Source of the DNA: Marsupella aquatica
Lineage: Eukaryota; Marchantiophyta
Assembly: GCA_973895155.1 (NCBI GenBank)
Contig: OZ316898.1
Coordinates: 8,990,001 to 9,054,000 of the forward strand
Reading direction: 5' to 3'
Length of the DNA stretch: 64,000 bases
Below the pieces are notes generated by a model. The model was given only the letters and a program-made list of their open reading frames with translations. It searched no databases and was not told the origin of the DNA. A program made the translations under genes and the position numbers. Shown here piece after piece: positions 47,206-60,401 of the stretch; positions within the stretch are counted from its first letter, which is position 1, and each line of letters begins with the position of its first letter.

Positions 47206-50200
47206 GCTTGAAAAGGGACATGTTTTGCTGAAAACTAATTATCTGGCTATGGGTTTTCTTCTTTTCCTGTTGAACTCTCCATCATTGGGTTTTTGCATTG
47301 GGACTGACCCTTTCTATTGCACCCACTCACCTCATGTGATGTGGAGTATTGAAAGGCCCATTTGAGACTGTTAGGACAGAGGTGAGTTGCATTGGATTGA
47401 GAGCAACAACACCACAGTGATGGCAGCTCAGGGTTTGGGATGTTCTATGATTGGATATTGCTGCAAGGCACACTCTGGCTAGGATGTGATCAAGTTGGAA
47501 AGGAATAGAACCATGGCAGAATTAGAATTTTGCCACAATACAGGCCGTGTAAGCATTTAAATTAGCAGACCATGCTCTGCAGACAATGCTTCAATTTTGT
47601 ACTCAGGGTAATGCAATTGTAGTGGCTTTGTTGAGCTGAACCTTCAAGAGGAGCATTTCGTAATGAATTTTTCATTTTATGAAACTCAATTGAAAACACA
47701 GCTCGCTAGTTGTACAAATCACAGGAATGGACCAGTTTGAGACACTTGGACAAATGATAGTGCCCAAATGAGGAACTGAATTGTCTTTTAATTGAATTCT
47801 GAGGCAAAAATCACACTTGTGTGGAATCCATATCAAGCATGGCAAGGAAAGCCTTTTGGTCTAGTACCGGGTCATTTTGAACTCTAGTTCCAATTGCTTC
47901 CTCACCTACCCTATTGTGTAGAGCACTCTGCTCTGCTTCGTCTCCATCTTTGTCCAATTCTCCATGAACTTCAAGCACATTGGGTTGCGCTGCTGCAGGT
48001 GGAATTGGAGTACAAACACAAGGAGATGGATTGAAAGATTGAAAGGGATGCGCATGCTCCGGATGCTTCACTTGTCAAATGGATGGCTCATCCATACGCT
48101 TTCTTCCATCAATGGTCAGGGAAAACAGCTAATAAAATCCAACAACTGTGGATCTTCCTGGCCCAAGAGTTTTTTTGTATTGGTATGAAGGACAAAAAAA
48201 GTGGGATCCCTTATTATAGTTGTAGATAGATGTTAAGGTGAGGCCATAGAGCTCGTTTTTTAATAGAAGTAGAAATAATGACAAAAAGTATGCATGACTA
48301 TCATTTGACATACATCATGGTCACGAGTTTTCACATCCACATGATGAGCCATGGAGTTACAATCTAGAGGCACTCTAGAAGCCTAGGCCTCAACTCTAGC
48401 TTGTCTTTGGTGTTTTATAAATAAGATTATAGACCCTCACAACTTGAGCTGAAGCTCTTCTATGGAAGGCTATGTAATATCCTTTCTCTTTATAACTGAG
48501 AAGGCATGATTGAAGAAAAATGCACTTAAGATTTGATTCAACTCTCATTTTGAAAACTCTCCTCTACTATAATTAAAGTAAAAATAAAATCCTTTTAGCT
48601 TTTTGACTATACTATTAATGTCCTATTACAGCCCCTCAAAACTTAAGCTCAAGCTCTCCTTTTGGAGGGCATTGCAGCCCATAATGCTCTCTAAAAAGGA
48701 CTTTATTACATGTATACACACTTATATTGCACCAGTAAATAATTTTCAAAAAACATGTCGAGAGCTGCAATTGAATTTGACAAATATTTGGCTATTTTAA
48801 GATCAAGAAAGAACTTACTGCACTTTAGTGATTTTTTCACTTTTTATTTTTGAGTGAATTAATTTTCCATAATAACTCCCTTTTTTTTAAGAGGGAATGA
48901 TGCCAAACACCTTAAATCTTTTCCTTCGGGCCAAAACTCTAAAACATATACTGGAAACTGCATACAGAAATCATGGATGTGGGTAAAGACAAACAGAAAA
49001 ATAATAAGTATAATTTTTTGCAAATGTTTTTGATCTTATCTCTATTTACATTTCAAGAACAGGTAATCAGGCTTGTGTATAATAATTATACATATTCATA
49101 GCTTTCGCGCAACTGTAGACTATAGACGCTCAACGCCGACCTTTCATTAATGTCCACATCGAAGTGTACTCTCTTAGCATCTTTTAGGGTTTAGGGTTGC
49201 CATGACTGACATATCTAACCTAAATACATAATCGCAAACAACAGCTAAAATAAAGGGCTACTTTGTAGCCACATCTCTAACATAAGTGGGAACAAAAGAT
49301 AAACTAAGGAGCTAGAATCTACAGTGAAGCCAATAGCTAAAATTTTACTAATGCAACGCGATCAAACCTACTCTTTAGGGCTAATGTCTAGAGTGAAGCC
49401 TCCACACAGTGACTTTTTACCCCGTCTAGACTGTGACTCTAAAAAGATAACAGAAAGGGCATAGTACACAAACATGGATGTGGGTAAAGATAACCTGAAG
49501 ATAACAAGAAACGTTTTTTGGAAGACGTTTTTTTGTCTCATCTCTATATATATTCAAGGAATGGGTAATAGACTAGTAGTTATTCACATGTAGGCAAGTC
49601 AACAAACACCTAGATGATTACGATAGGCTGAACAAATACTACTTGGGTTTGGCAATCTAATTTTTGCCTTAACAATGTTCAGTGAAACTGAGGGGAGTCC
49701 CAAATGGGCGCAGTATTGTAAAAGCTAGCCAAGAAAGTGTTCCCATATGACTAATCTGCAAGGAAATACAGAATGAAATTTTTTATAAGAATGCAATTAT
49801 GTAACAAGAGTTTTAGTTGTGCTTGACACTACTGTACTCCAAGGTAGGGGGAAGCACCAAGCTGGTGCTGGAGTACAATAGTTGAAATTGAACATAGGAA
49901 CTGAGGTCAATACTATTTATCCAAGCTCAGGGGGACTGTTCAACAGGACCTTAGCAAGAAACACATAGTGTGGAGTCCTACTCTACAAGCTGGCTCCCAA
50001 GGATTTTCTTCCCCATCCTCCCACATTGGGCTCCATACACAAGGGGACTTCCATTGCTCTCTGCGTTCTAGGTACCTTAAGCCTTTTTTTTGGGGGGGGG
50101 GGGGGGGGGGGGGCATCATCTACTATTGTTGACAATACAGGCTGGGCAATTCTATAACAGGGCGGTTGTCAATAATTCATTCTCTGGCCATTTTGAGCCC

Positions 50201-50861
50201 CCATCAGTTCAACTGAACTCTATCCAGCCAATAATACAATCTAAAGACTATAATTATATAAGGGCTTAAACCTCAAAACTGATAGAAAAAGTTATGGACA
50301 ATCAAATACATGATCCTAACTTTTTGCCATTACCATAAGTTCCTCTACAAGATAAAGAGAAAGACCTAAAAAAATGGTGACAAAGCCCTATAAACAATGT
50401 TACGGCCAGATCTTCATGGCCAAAAGCCATCACCTACGCAGATGAGACTTTGAGACTCCCTTATCTGTTATCTTGTCCTTTCTTTCTCATGGTCTGTTTA
50501 TGCAATGGCATGTTAGCATGAGCTTCCTTGGCTGTTTGACTACAGTGACAATTCTTAATTTAGAGTGGGGCCTAATTAAAGGTGCCATTTCAATGCACAT
50601 TTGCTATTCCCAACGTGTCAGTCTTCCACTTCTTGCATATTCCTCAAAATCTAATTGTCAGGCTCACTCCCTTGCCTGTAGTTGCTTGAGAACACTTCCA
50701 TTCAACATTACTTATTACGGAAATATTTTGCATTGCACAGGCATTGGACAAATCATGCATACAAAATAATCTTTTATATTTTGTGAATTTCCATTATTCA
50801 GTGTTTTCTTAAGAGTTCAACATAGGTTGCAATTGATGGCTCAAGACATAAATCACCATGA
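47206..50861. other. Gene-free spacer
   Basis: No supported gene. ATGGATGTGGGTAAAGA near 48971 and 49473 begins two similar segments of about 100 bp. GCCCCTCAAAACTTAAGCTC near 48629 echoes a segment near 48428. A telo-box-like TTTTAGGGTTTAGGG near 49180 has no adjacent gene. Confidence 0.45.
50092..50113 (+). repeat. 22-base poly-G tract
   Basis: Uninterrupted run of 22 G preceded by T. It may be mis-sized in the assembly, since such tracts are hard to sequence. Confidence 0.8.
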
Positions 50862-51130
50862 CTTGGGGGTCGCACTGTCACCTGCATCATTTGTAAGCCT
50901 GAGACCCCCTAAAATGTAAGAAAATTCTATTTGTTTATCCCTATAAGGTGGAATATTCTAAAAAATTGTTAAAACCCATGACAATGTTATTACAAGACTC
51001 AAAATTGGATTCAAAAGAACCTAATGTTCTTCCACAAAAATTTCCAAGTCTTCCCTAAATTTAGAACCAATAAAATGACTCAATTCTTTGTTGCACGTGA
51101 TGTGCCAATTCTGTGAAAGTGAAACCCCCC
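50862..51130. mobile_element. Dispersed repeat, copy B
   Basis: Second copy of the repeat at 45600-45890, in the same orientation, with the same ordered landmarks. No terminal inverted repeat could be defined. Confidence 0.65.
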
Positions 51131-51819
51131 AGCATCATGAGAACTACGTTCCTTAAAAAGAGGATATCAAACATAATAAGAAAATCATCAAGATAGCAGC
51201 AACCACCAAGGGCAGCAGCACCATAGGTGTTAACAGCAAAAGATGAAAAATATGGAGCATCACCCCTATTGAGATCTCAAAAGAAGGCACCCCAAATCTA
51301 CAAGATATTAATGTTGGATAAACCCCAACATTTCATTGGATGACTTAAGGAATTATGTTTATGCTAAAACCTGTTTGGGGCCTTTTCCCCTCTTGTCCTT
51401 CCCTTCTTTGGGTTGCTCTGCTGTTGGGATCATCTCTCCCGGTTTGGTTTTTTTTTGCTTTTGGCACTGTGATAGAAAAAAATGTTTGGTGTGATCTCTA
51501 AAGGTCAACATACCTGCTGAGAAATGTTGGCTAAGTCTTAGCTAAGTCCGATCCACATCTATTGTAGTGACAAAGCCTAAGGTAACGATCCACATGTCAT
51601 GTTGTACCAATATCACTGAAATCTGCTGACTAAACTTTGCTACCAAAATTGATTGTGGTGTTCCTATGGGAATGTCCGATTGTGAATGTCTCAAGGCCAT
51701 CAAACTAATGAATGACGAAGGGCTGTTCCTCCCCACAACAAGAAGTAGATAGGACTTTAATAGACTTAAGGGCCTAAGAGATTCTTTAATTTACCATTTT
51801 AGTAAAAATACAGAAGAGA

Positions 51820-51965
51820 GGTATGACTTTGTGGTAGCTCACTTGAGTAGCGATTGATAGGTCTTGGGTTCAACTATTGTGGGCCGACTCTTCCCAACTA
51901 TTGTGGCTGACTCTTCCCTTTCTGTGGGGTTTCACAGATTTCTCTAAGTAAAACAAGAAATTTAA
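51820..51965 (+). mobile_element. tRNA-derived SINE-like unit
   Basis: TAGCTCACTTGA at 51835 matches 10 of 12 positions of a Pol III A box, and GGTTCAACTAT at 51867 matches a B box loosely, at tRNA-like spacing. A GC-richer tail with an internal repeat (CGACTCTTCCCAACTATTGT, then GGCTGACTCTTCCC) follows. Only one copy was found in the window. Confidence 0.35.
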
Positions 51966-52014
51966 AAATTTCAAATACATGAGAAGTTCATTAAATAGAA
52001 CTAGGCAGTGAATA

Positions 52015-52540
52015 CACTTTTTGGCTAGGTATCAATGAAACACCAGAAAAGTAGACTGAGAAAACCTCTTTGTGGGGAAATTTGAAAATGACCATTCGCA
52101 AAGCCTGGAAGCAAGTAAAGAAATCTTTGTGGTGATCGAAGATTGCAAACTAAGTTACCACTGAGGTGGTGAGTGAGCAGCCTAGTGGAGATTATTTTAC
52201 TGATCCAAATCTGGACTGGGCATTCTTCGTCTAAGATGCACCAAAATTCTAAGACAAAATCACACAATGCAGCAAGTTAAATTAGGTCACGAACACATTT
52301 TTGGTTAGGTATCAGCCAAACAGAAAAAGAGTACACCTTCTGGTTGAAAAACATACAACAATATATTTACAAGAAGGGCCAAACAACGTACAATATAGAA
52401 CAAACAGAAAAGGTCCAACGCAGACAACCCGCAAAAGGCTGCTTAAAAAATAGAATATTTCCTTGTGACCAAGAATTGCAAACCAAGTTATCCCTAAGGT
52501 GATGAGTGAGCAAACTGGAAAGGTTATTTGTGTGCCCATA
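52015..52540. repeat. Diverged direct duplication
   Basis: Two segments about 290-370 bp apart share TTTTGGTTAGGTATCA-like starts, CAAAGCC/GCAAAAGGC, GATTGCAAACTAAGTTA versus AATTGCAAACCAAGTTA, and GGTGATGAGTGAGCA. Old and non-coding. Confidence 0.55.
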
Positions 52541-55500
52541 GATATCCGGAAAGAAGTGTGAAAAATCTTGCTCCATTGCGCGATTGGATTGCAGAGGGTG
52601 CAAATTTGTTGTGAAAATAATAATATGAGAAGATAGAGCGCAGAATTTACAACCCAAAATCTCCCAACTAAGTTGAAAACTGTTACTTAATGGACCCATT
52701 AGGCACCATGAGTTTTTGGGTACCTTAATTTGAGGTCCATCAATGGTTTGGATCACTCATGGGTCCATAAAAAATTCATTTTTTTTTAAAGGGCCATCAA
52801 ATCAATCAAGTCAAACATATTTCTCGAACAGGTGGGTAGGGTGCTCAGGACAAGAGAAAGCACAAAAATACCGCAAAGAGATTATTAGGTTTAATTTCAG
52901 TCTCCATACGGTTCACGAGTAAATAACTGGTAGAATCTTACGTGTCTTCCTCACTGCAGCCCCCGGCAAATCCGGATCATCGTCTCCTTGGACAATACTT
53001 GCCCCATAATATTCCCTGCCCAATGTACCCCCCCTCCCAGAAACGCCCGGGTTTCACCGCGTGTCGTGTCATCATGGGTGTCTTCGTTGACGGAATGACG
53101 CTTGCTTGTCCTGACCGCAGGACGAAAACACGTCTCCGGACAAAAAGGGGGGCACGGAAAAGAGAAGAAAGTAAATAATAATAATAGAGCAAATAACAAA
53201 CATGAAGGTCAAGTGGTAAAGTGTAACTGACTCCGAATCAGCACAACCAGCTTTTTGTACCAGTGCTGCCCGCGGATAAGATCCCACGACCAATTATTGG
53301 CTTGATACTCACCAGCTTATTATTGTTTTAAGGATTTTGGTTTTTCGCCAGACTGACTAATGTCACCTGTACCTGTATGTCAAAGCGAAGAAACTTCTCT
53401 AATTTTTTAAGACTAAATTTTGACAGTTGAATATTAGATTCTGGTGGTCAATTTGGTCTGTGATTTAGATGCACTCCGCGGGTGCCGTAAGGAAGTTTTG
53501 CATGACTTTTATAGTATCTAGGGCATCTCGTTGGTGCCGATGGAGACAAAGTAATGGAAGGTGGCTAACTTTGACCAAAAGTGGTTACTAGTTTCTGGTG
53601 GGTGGAATTTGTGGTTAAGTTTTTGCACTTGGGAGAATTCCTCATACTTGAGACATATACTTGATAGACCGCCAACGTGAAAAATGTTTATTGGACCACA
53701 TGAGTGACCATTGATAGTCTTAAATCAACATACCCAAAACCTCATTGGGTCTATCAAGTATATCTCTCCCTGATACTCACACTCAAACACTTCTCTACCT
53801 AAACCCCATCACCCAGGGAATCCTCTTACCTAGGAAGAAACCAAGGAATAACATATATGCACTTTTATTGGCATCCCAGCAAATTTTCCTTCACATCATG
53901 ATAGTGACCAGCTAAAATTTAAGGTTTTTCCTTTTTTTGCTAGGATGTCTAATTTCACCATGTGTGAAGGAGGAGATGCTAAGAATATCCCTTATATAAT
54001 TTCCCATATTAGTTTCTGACCATCAGGTTTCCTTAGATTAAAGGATAAACCGTAAATTCTGAGAAATGCGGACGATGGCTAGGTGGGAAAGAGGCTAATG
54101 CAGATGGAAATCCTAGCAAATTTCTGTAAATAGTGGCAAAGACTTTCAGAGAGGTGGAATCTAGCCAATTTATGCCACCAAAAAATATGTCCACAATGAC
54201 CCAGGACAAATTTCCTCCCTTGAAATCACTTGTGTATTTTGAAAAATATTTAGGTTGAAAGAGACAAATTCATCAAGTACTGTTGACTGTATACACTACC
54301 GTAGAGCAAACATGTAACACTCTTTCACAAGAAATAGTCATTCTCCTTCAATGACGTCTGATGCTGGACTTATCCATGACTCGATCCATACTAGTTATCT
54401 CAAAGGGCAGTACTACACTAGGGGCGGGGCCTTAAACCATTTTGGGGTTGACGTTTTGGGGTGTCTATTAACTATTCAACTATTCGTTCTTCTGTCTTGT
54501 GAAACTGGGTTTTGGATTTAGTACACCACTGGCCATATAAAAGGAGAAGCCTCCAAGACTTCTCACTTTTTCACATTACTCTCCTCTACCATGAAACTTT
54601 CTTGCACAATTTCAAAAAACAAACTAAAAATGGTGGAACCAGGATTTTGTAATGGTAATGGCTCAATAGATTTCTTGTCACATGCAAACTCTGTGGCGTG
54701 ACCATTTGAACAGGACTCAAAGTTTACAATGTCAAGGACGATGGTGCAGACCTGTCTTCGTCAACCTTGACATTGTCATCACCTGTACAATGTTTCAGTG
54801 TTTGCATGTATTCTTAACTGACCTTGGCCTACAGCAACTGGATAAAGTATATAGTTGCAACGAAAGAAATTGAGAGACTGCTTTTCAGTTTTGTTTAGAC
54901 TCTCAGCCTGCTTATTTGCAAATCACATATTAGCCAAGTCAACTATATATATAAGAGCAAACAATAAAATTGAGAGACTGCACAGTAAAGACATTGGCTA
55001 ACTTGCAAATCACATAACCAACTCCTTTGCATAAAAGGTTACTAGAATAATAGGATTCAGTTGTAAAAAATGCGATAAGTTTAGGGTTGGGAATTATACT
55101 AACAGGGGAAATTACAAATGTAAGACGGCAAAGCACAAGAAATAGCTTGAGTTTTACCAGGGACCTGATCCATTTAGAGTGTCTTCTGATCTAAAAAGGT
55201 GCTAAGATATGCATTGCATATTGTCTGATAAAATGAGAAGCCACCAAGTGGTCCTTTCAAAATATCAACTCCAAAGGTGGACTGAACTAGACTGTCCACA
55301 TTATGTTTTTGGGGCCCCCACTGCAGTTATGTAGGATTGGAAGGACTCCGATACAAGGGACCTCTCAACTTCATGTCAAGCCAAAGTGGACCAGTTACTA
55401 GAGATGAAAACTTGTGATGAAATCTGAAAGTAAAATCTCTGAAGTTGTTTCTCAGTGGTTGTACTTGTTGAGCATAGACAACATTCGTAACAACAAGCCC

Positions 55501-56574
55501 ATGAACCATCCAATGCACAATAATCGACACAGAGAGATACATGATTCACCTCCACATGAGGCTACGTCCACGGGAACACACAAGAGCTTTACTGTACTCT
55601 AGGTCGACCAGCCATACCAAGCATCCACAACACAAGCTCTCCCTATCTCTCAATTAGCTCCGTAACAGTGAAACTAAGTTTCACCAGGGTCTGACATCAG
55701 CCCTGGCTATATGCACAACAACACTACCGCTAACATTAGCTTAGTCCTAACCCGAGTTAGACTAACTGTGGTTAGCTCATGAGTCACAAGACTAGAGCAA
55801 TATCTAACAGTACTCTACTTTTGTAAAGTCCCCCAAAATTAATGAAATAATTTTGGATATCTTTGAAAGGAAAATGCCCTCACAGAAGGCACTAACAATC
55901 TTCTTCTAAATCCAAGTGACAAGGGTGTCATACAACTCAGTCTCTATCCGCGAATTGAATTAGTGTTATTGTGGTCTCAAGAGTGAAAAATAGTGGCAAA
56001 AAAGCTGTTTTGAAAATTACACAAGAATTAGTGTTACATTAGACTCAAGATCACCCATTTCAACTAGCACTCGCAACAAAATTTGGAAAGACATATTTTG
56101 ATAAACCTGCAAAAATTAGTGTTATTTTGGACTCATGAGTCACGTTTATCAAAATTACACTAATTTGGTAGTTATTAGATAACAATAGTAAGGGTGAACA
56201 GTGCAGGAGCCTTTTGTTCTTTGGCGCATAAAATATTTCAAACCTTATAAATTCAATTGAGTACAAAATAAAGAGAAAATACATAAGTTATTTGTCAATG
56301 CAAAATACTCTACGTTTCCAACTCGTCCGGCAAGTGGAGAATATTACCCTGAAGTACAGTCCTTGTTTGTGCCTGAATCGACAGTGAAACACGAAAGCTT
56401 GTTTGTCCTCTTTCCCTTCACACGCCTTTTGTAGTTTTGTCTGTAATCCCTCCACCTGTCAACGCGCTCATGGCAGAACGGGCATTTCCCTAGGGCAGGG
56501 CAGGTCAAAGGTGGGCCGTGGGTGTTCCTGGCAAATTGGGGCAAGGTCCGGGCACGGCACGAGACGGGGCGGGG
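52541..56574. other. Gene-free spacer
   Basis: No supported gene. Open frames near 52942-53199 occur on both strands over a GC-rich patch and have no family match. A tRNA-like stretch at 53206-53275 is discussed under rejected items. Confidence 0.45.
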
Positions 56575-56790
56575 CGGGCTGCAAGTCGGACAAAGAAAAG
56601 AAGACGGGAGTCCGGAGTGGGCAGGGAGTGGGCAGGGAGTGGGCAGGGGCTGCGAGTCGGACAACGATAAGAAGACCGGAGGGAGTGGGGAGGGGCTGCG
56701 AGTCGGACAACGATGGGAAGACCGGAGTGGGCAGGGGCTGCGAGTCGGACAAAGATGGGAAGACCGGAGTGGGCAAGGGCAGCATGTGTA
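56575..56790. repeat. GC-rich minisatellite
   Basis: GCGAGTCGGACAACGATGGG units recur near 56583, 56651, 56698 and 56739 with spacers built of GGAGTGGGCAGG. Spacing is 41-68 bp. The stop-poor composition creates open frames on both strands, which I do not count as genes. Confidence 0.8.
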
Positions 56791-56819
56791 ACAAATAATT
56801 ATGTATAGGGTAATTATAG

Positions 56820-57230
56820 TGTGGCCTGGGGTTACTAGTATGTAACCTTGTGACCAGAAAATGAAAAAATATTAACCTACCTTTGTGACCAGAAAGTGAA
56901 AAAATGCTCACAGGTGATAACCTGGAAAATTTTCTGAGCTTTATGATAACAGGGCTCAGACTAGAACCCCAGCCCAAAGAGTCTTTATACTAAGCAATAT
57001 TTTCCAGGAAAAGATTATCAGGTAGGACTTTCTGAGCACATGGTTATGAAAATGGTACCAGATATTCCTGTAGAAGATGGCATTTGGAAAGATTTTTAGA
57101 GCTTTATGAGATTAGGGTTCAGACTAGAACCCCAATCCAAATAGTCTTTATCATACATAATATCAATCCTTGGAAAGAGGTTAACAGGTAAGACTTTCCT
57201 AGTACAGGGTTATTTCCTAGCACAGGGTTA
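56820..57230. repeat. About 210-bp diverged duplication with foldback-family end
   Basis: GGCCTGGGGTTACTAGTATG near 56823 matches the end of the foldback family at 6510. Downstream, GCTCAGACTAGAACCCCAGCCC near 56954 and GTTCAGACTAGAACCCCAATCC near 57118 mark two diverged copies. Confidence 0.55.
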
Positions 57231-57600
57231 TGAAAATGATAGCACCTATTAGAAAAGGTTTCTTCCTGACACAACTTACTGCAAAAATATGGTACCCAAA
57301 TACCTTACAAACACTTACAGTAGTTATGGGAAATTCCATCCCTGATACAGAACTTCAGCCTTCAGGTCTGTTTGTACAACTTGAAATATTAGGTGAATTT
57401 AAGAGAACGTATGAGCATATTGATGTAAACATTGATTTATCAAAGTATACATACATTTTCGTAAGAAAAGAGATCTAGAAATCATTAATGACATTCGTTT
57501 TTCAAATTGGAAGAATACAAAATCTCATCTCTTTGTGCATGGATGCGCAAACCTGGTGTCCCTACTATATATCGTAGTGCTATATCCCAGTCCCAGCAAG

Positions 57601-57883
57601 ACATGGATATTAATTATTTTTGGTTCCAAAATGAGATAACTCCATGTACAATATTACACCTGTTTTAGTTTTTCAGGTTTTAAATAATTTCAAGCACTAA
57701 AAAAAACTCAGTGTTTATGTTCAGAATATGCTCAAATGTACAAGACATGGATATTAATTATTTTTGGTTCCAAAAATGAGATAACTCCATGTACAATATT
57801 CACCTGTTTTAGTTTTTCAGGTTTTAAAACAATTCAAGCACTAAAAAAACTCAGTGTTTATGTTCAGAATATGTTCAAATGTA
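57601..57883. repeat. 144-bp tandem duplication
   Basis: ACATGGATATTAATTATTTT begins copies at 57601 and 57745. They differ by only a few single-base indels and substitutions, so the event is recent. Confidence 0.9.
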
Positions 57884-59553
57884 CATTTTGCACAATCACC
57901 CTTAAACATTTTGCCTCATGGAGAGATGTACTCGATGAACCCCTGAATTGAAATGTCTTACTTGAGAGACCCCATGATTTTGGGTTGATTGATTTGATAT
58001 CTACAAACGAACTGGATCACTCATGGGTTCATCAAGAAACACTTTGCATGTTGGGGTCCATCAAGTATTTCTCTAGAGCAAAATTCTAAAAAATAATTAT
58101 CGACCCGAATGACACTGCGGTTCTTACTGTAGTAGGGCCCTCCAGCTTTGCAATAGCGGTTGTGGTAAAAGCCTATGCGCCGACCGTAATGATGATGAGG
58201 GGCCTTCTACAGTAACTACTACGGTACTACCGCACCATTCTGCCAGCCAGCAGGTCTCACACGGAAGCACACTTTTTCTACCATAAAGGGGGTATTCGAA
58301 TTGTCAACGTGGTGACGCGGTTGCTGGGTTACGCGCAGTGCTATCACACTACGGGTACTGTACTCCTCTTGTAGCACTGACCCTGCCCCACAAATCTGTT
58401 GGTCTCTATCACTCTATCATAGGAATAAATTAAAAAATAAAGAATTGCAAAGGAAGGGTAGGTATGATCCCAAACGCCAATAAAAAGTAAGTGTGTGTGT
58501 GTGGGGGGGGGGGGGGGGTGTTAGAACCGGAACAATACAAGAACCAAAAGCCAGAAAATAAAACAGCCCAATAACTGGAACTTCAAAAGAAGTAATAAGT
58601 GGACCCGCTTGTTTCTTTGCATAATTAAGGTGTTTCAATTTATGAGCTTGGTTGGAGTTTATGAATTAATGAATGCATCTAAAGAATGTGTTTTTCATGA
58701 CCTGAAATTGGTTTTTTGGAGCAAACAATTCTTTGGATCATTTAATTCAGAACTTACTTTTTATCAAGTTATTCAAAAGTTGTCATTGGAAATTTGAGAG
58801 TTGGCTTACCTAGATTAGCTACAACTTAAGTTTTGAGGCATGAACTTCTTGTGGAATGAGATACATTTAGTCAGTTAATGACAGTTTTGGTTGATGACCT
58901 TTGCCCTTGTCCCTCCTGCATTCACTCTTTTCTCCATTTATTTCATAATTATTCGCTTGCCTTGATCTTTGTCGCTTCCACTCTCATGCAAGTCTGGAAA
59001 GCTTATCCTTTTGTCAATTTTTTGTAATTGGAAATCATAATTTCTATACTATAGTCTCTGATCAAAGGTCTTTTGTTTCAAGGCCTACTTTGTAGAGTGA
59101 AGGAATAGGCTGTATTTATCTCGTAGTCCAGTATTTTGACTATGCTTGTGAACAGGGACAGGCATGGGTAGTTTGGGTATGAGCGGCCCTTCCTGTGAAT
59201 ACGCACCTGTATCTGAGTTAGTTCTGGGAAACCTAGGTTTATAAGGTCTGCCATGTGATCTCCATTAATACAGTTTTTTAGGCATATAAGATTTCTAAGT
59301 CTACATGAAAGCTATAAAAATATGCCTTTCAACTAGGATAATGTTTGAGCAAAGAAGCCCTACTGTAGATGGACAAAAGGGAAGTCTGTCCATCCATGAA
59401 TGCTCATACAGGGGAAACCCTCGCACTCTACCAGGAACGAAGCACTTTTTCAGTTCATGTCTTAGTGGAATTCTCATTGGAATGAAAGGGTACCGTAAGG
59501 CTCAGAAGATTGGATTAGAGCACCCCCACCCATTGGAATGAAAGGGTACATTA
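57884..59553. other. Gene-free spacer
   Basis: No supported gene. A GT/G-rich simple stretch lies at 58491-58520. CATTGGAATGAAAGGGTAC occurs at 59474 and 59531, a direct repeat just outside the candidate Harbinger end. Confidence 0.45.
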
Positions 59554-60401
59554 AGGGCTGTGTTCCATTCACCCTCCTTTATGGCCTACCCCCGTTGCGT
59601 GACCCTCTCCAGGATTGTCGGAGCGAATGGCGGGCGTTTGTGGTTTGGGGGGTCACCCTTGAACAGATGGCAGAATGGGAAGGCAGCGAGGCCCTTCCGG
59701 TTCACAGTTCCACCCTTCGTATGACCGGTGAAGTCGGTTGCAGAGAACCTTTTACCTGCAGCAGCCCGTTCTGTGACCGATGAACTGTCGCTTCGACGGC
59801 GCTTTGACAGAAAAGTCCCTTTCGATGTCAATGTTCTCATCTCGCGCCAGGAAATGTCACGGCCAATTCATAGATTCTCGTGATCATGGATCATGTCACT
59901 TGCAGCACAGATTGTGCGCCTTTCGGATTGATCATCGATTGCAAGCTGAAAGTGAAATCATTTTCAGCGCCTTGCAATTTCCAAGGCGCACTTGAGTTTC
60001 AGATTTTGCGGGGCGTTTTCCGTGAGTGACTCCCACTGGAGAAAATCAACCTGTATCCAATGCGCAATAGATTCTTTATCATTCTTGGTGCTACTGAGTT
60101 TATCATGCGTTCATTGTCGTTTGTCGACTCTCGTGGTTTGCTCTCATTTCTCTCTTGATCTTTGGGAGCTCTCATCTGAATTGTTTCGTCAATTGGTTCC
60201 CATCTTTGGTAGATTCAAGCATTCAATCAACCTTGGCGCATAACAATCTTAGGTGTCTTAATTACACAGTAGCATTATGAAACTGGTCGAGAGCTCCCAA
60301 AGATCTTGACATTTATGCTACTACTAACCTTTCTGCTTCTACGTACTAACTTTTCTCCTACAAATTGACAGGATCAAGGGATTCATTTGATTATAAGGAT
60401 A

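Noticed and set aside
53206-53275. tRNA-like stretch with CTGACTCCGAATCAG resembling an anticodon arm
   Set aside because: An A-box-like start is present, but there is no acceptor stem and no B box or T arm, so it is at best a decayed tRNA or SINE fragment.
56403-56977. Open frames of 89-169 codons on both strands
   Set aside because: Produced by the GC-rich minisatellite; peptides are direct repeats with no domain.
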